Source: Haloarcula marismortui ATCC 43049 (GTDB lineage Archaea; Halobacteriota; Halobacteria; Halobacteriales; Haloarculaceae). From it: DNA of 64,000 bases. The notes under the pieces were generated by a model, which was given only the letters and a program-made list of their open reading frames with translations, was not told the DNA's origin and did not search any database. Below, in pieces: positions 63,766-64,000 of this stretch (positions within the stretch are counted from its first letter, which is position 1; every line of letters begins with the position of its first letter). The translations under genes and the position numbers were made by a program. Location of the stretch: the NCBI RefSeq assembly GCF_000011085.1, contig NC_006396.1, forward strand, positions 992,001 to 1,056,000, given 5' to 3'.

Positions 63766-64000
63766 CTAATCGTCAGCACTCCCCTCTGTATCAGCGGGCA
63801 TATCGGCGTCAGGGCCGGGGATATCGGCCCCGTCGTGGGTACCGACCGGCGGTCGGTTTACCGCTGCCGCTGACGAGTCTTCGAGGGGAGTCCGGTCGTC
63901 AGCGTCGGCCTCGATCGATTCCATGTCGCCGTCAGACCGTGCATCCTGATCGATGCGCATCGAACAGAACTCCACGCCACACATCGAACAAAAACGTGCC
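63766..64000 (-). CDS. thiC: Phosphomethylpyrimidine synthase, C-terminal end (5' part outside window)
   Basis: The frame is open to the window edge and starts with ARFCSMCGVEFCSMRIDQDAR, which contains the CxxCxxxxC motif that binds the 4Fe-4S cluster of the radical-SAM enzyme ThiC (HMP-P synthesis for thiamine). After this the protein continues with a ~58-residue acidic, disordered tail (ESIEADADDRTPLEDSSAA...), longer than the usual ThiC end. Only about 78 residues are in the window. Confidence 0.85.
   Translation of the reverse strand, partial: ARFCSMCGVEFCSMRIDQDARSDGDMESIEADADDRTPLEDSSAAAVNRPPVGTHDGADIPGPDADMPADTEGSADD

Overview
The window is a stretch of haloarchaeal main chromosome, most like Haloarcula and its relatives. 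The evidence is high G+C DNA, very acidic proteins (many D and E, few K), archaeal information-processing genes (TFB, aIF2-beta, RPA, proteasome alpha, RNase P proteins, SBDS/SDO1), Tat-exported halocyanin-type copper proteins, and leaderless promoters with a TATA box about 25-30 nt before the start codon. I see no insertion sequence, integrase or CRISPR array. Both ends cut genes: purD on the left and thiC on the right.

Layout. 1-9.6 kb: purD, a small membrane protein, a DUF255 thioredoxin-domain protein, a thioredoxin, a GH3 beta-glucosidase, a 7TM-PAS histidine kinase and a DUF5827-like/ATPase pair. 9.6-17.5 kb: an MBL hydrolase, a HalX response regulator overlapping a RecA-like ATPase, thyX, aIF2-beta with small zinc-ribbon neighbours, TFB, DUF357, thioredoxin reductase and the riboflavin/F420 pathway reductase. 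18.3-22.1 kb: the replication protein operon rpa1-rpap1-rpe. 22-31 kb: fructose bisphosphatase, an Lhr-type helicase, Spo0M, a REC-PAS-PAS protein, a zinc-ribbon membrane protein, a MutS-like ATPase and an SRPBCC protein. 31.1-32.3 kb is mostly non-coding. It holds a tRNA-like element without a normal anticodon loop, a GC-rich block with strong hairpins, and two small genes.

32.3-39.9 kb is a copper respiratory island. On the minus strand are a 58-aa membrane peptide, a UreH/DsbD-type membrane protein and a FixI/CopA-type copper ATPase. Divergently on the plus strand are a two-domain halocyanin with a C-terminal membrane hairpin, oxidase subunits II and I of the ba3 type, and a membrane-anchored accessory protein. 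The minus-strand genes probably load copper into the oxidase and halocyanin.

39.9-46.1 kb is a five-gene minus-strand operon: vWA protein, Ser/Thr kinase with FHA tail, PP2C phosphatase, zinc-ribbon/FHA protein and zinc-ribbon multi-span membrane protein. It is a full phosphorylation circuit (writer, eraser, readers, vWA scaffold) resembling bacterial TerY-P triads and the type VI secretion PpkA/PppA/Fha module, with no secretion genes nearby. I regard this as the best candidate for an under-described system here.

46.2-57.3 kb: membrane protein plus DUF3179 lipoprotein, an alpha/beta hydrolase, UPF0058, UPF0212, an OGG/AlkA-type glycosylase, acylphosphatase, NnrD/E, HflX, KatG and a FUN14 protein. 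57.3-61.4 kb is the archaeal RNA/protein quality-control cluster: DUF1918, COG1325 RNA-binding protein, Rnp3, a DUF2391 membrane protein, Rnp2, proteasome alpha and SDO1. 61.4-64 kb: a gene-poor stretch with a palindrome, a NUDIX hydrolase, a TIM-barrel-like protein, a 22-aa peptide gene and the 3' end of thiC.

No database search was run. Family names come from motifs recognised by eye.
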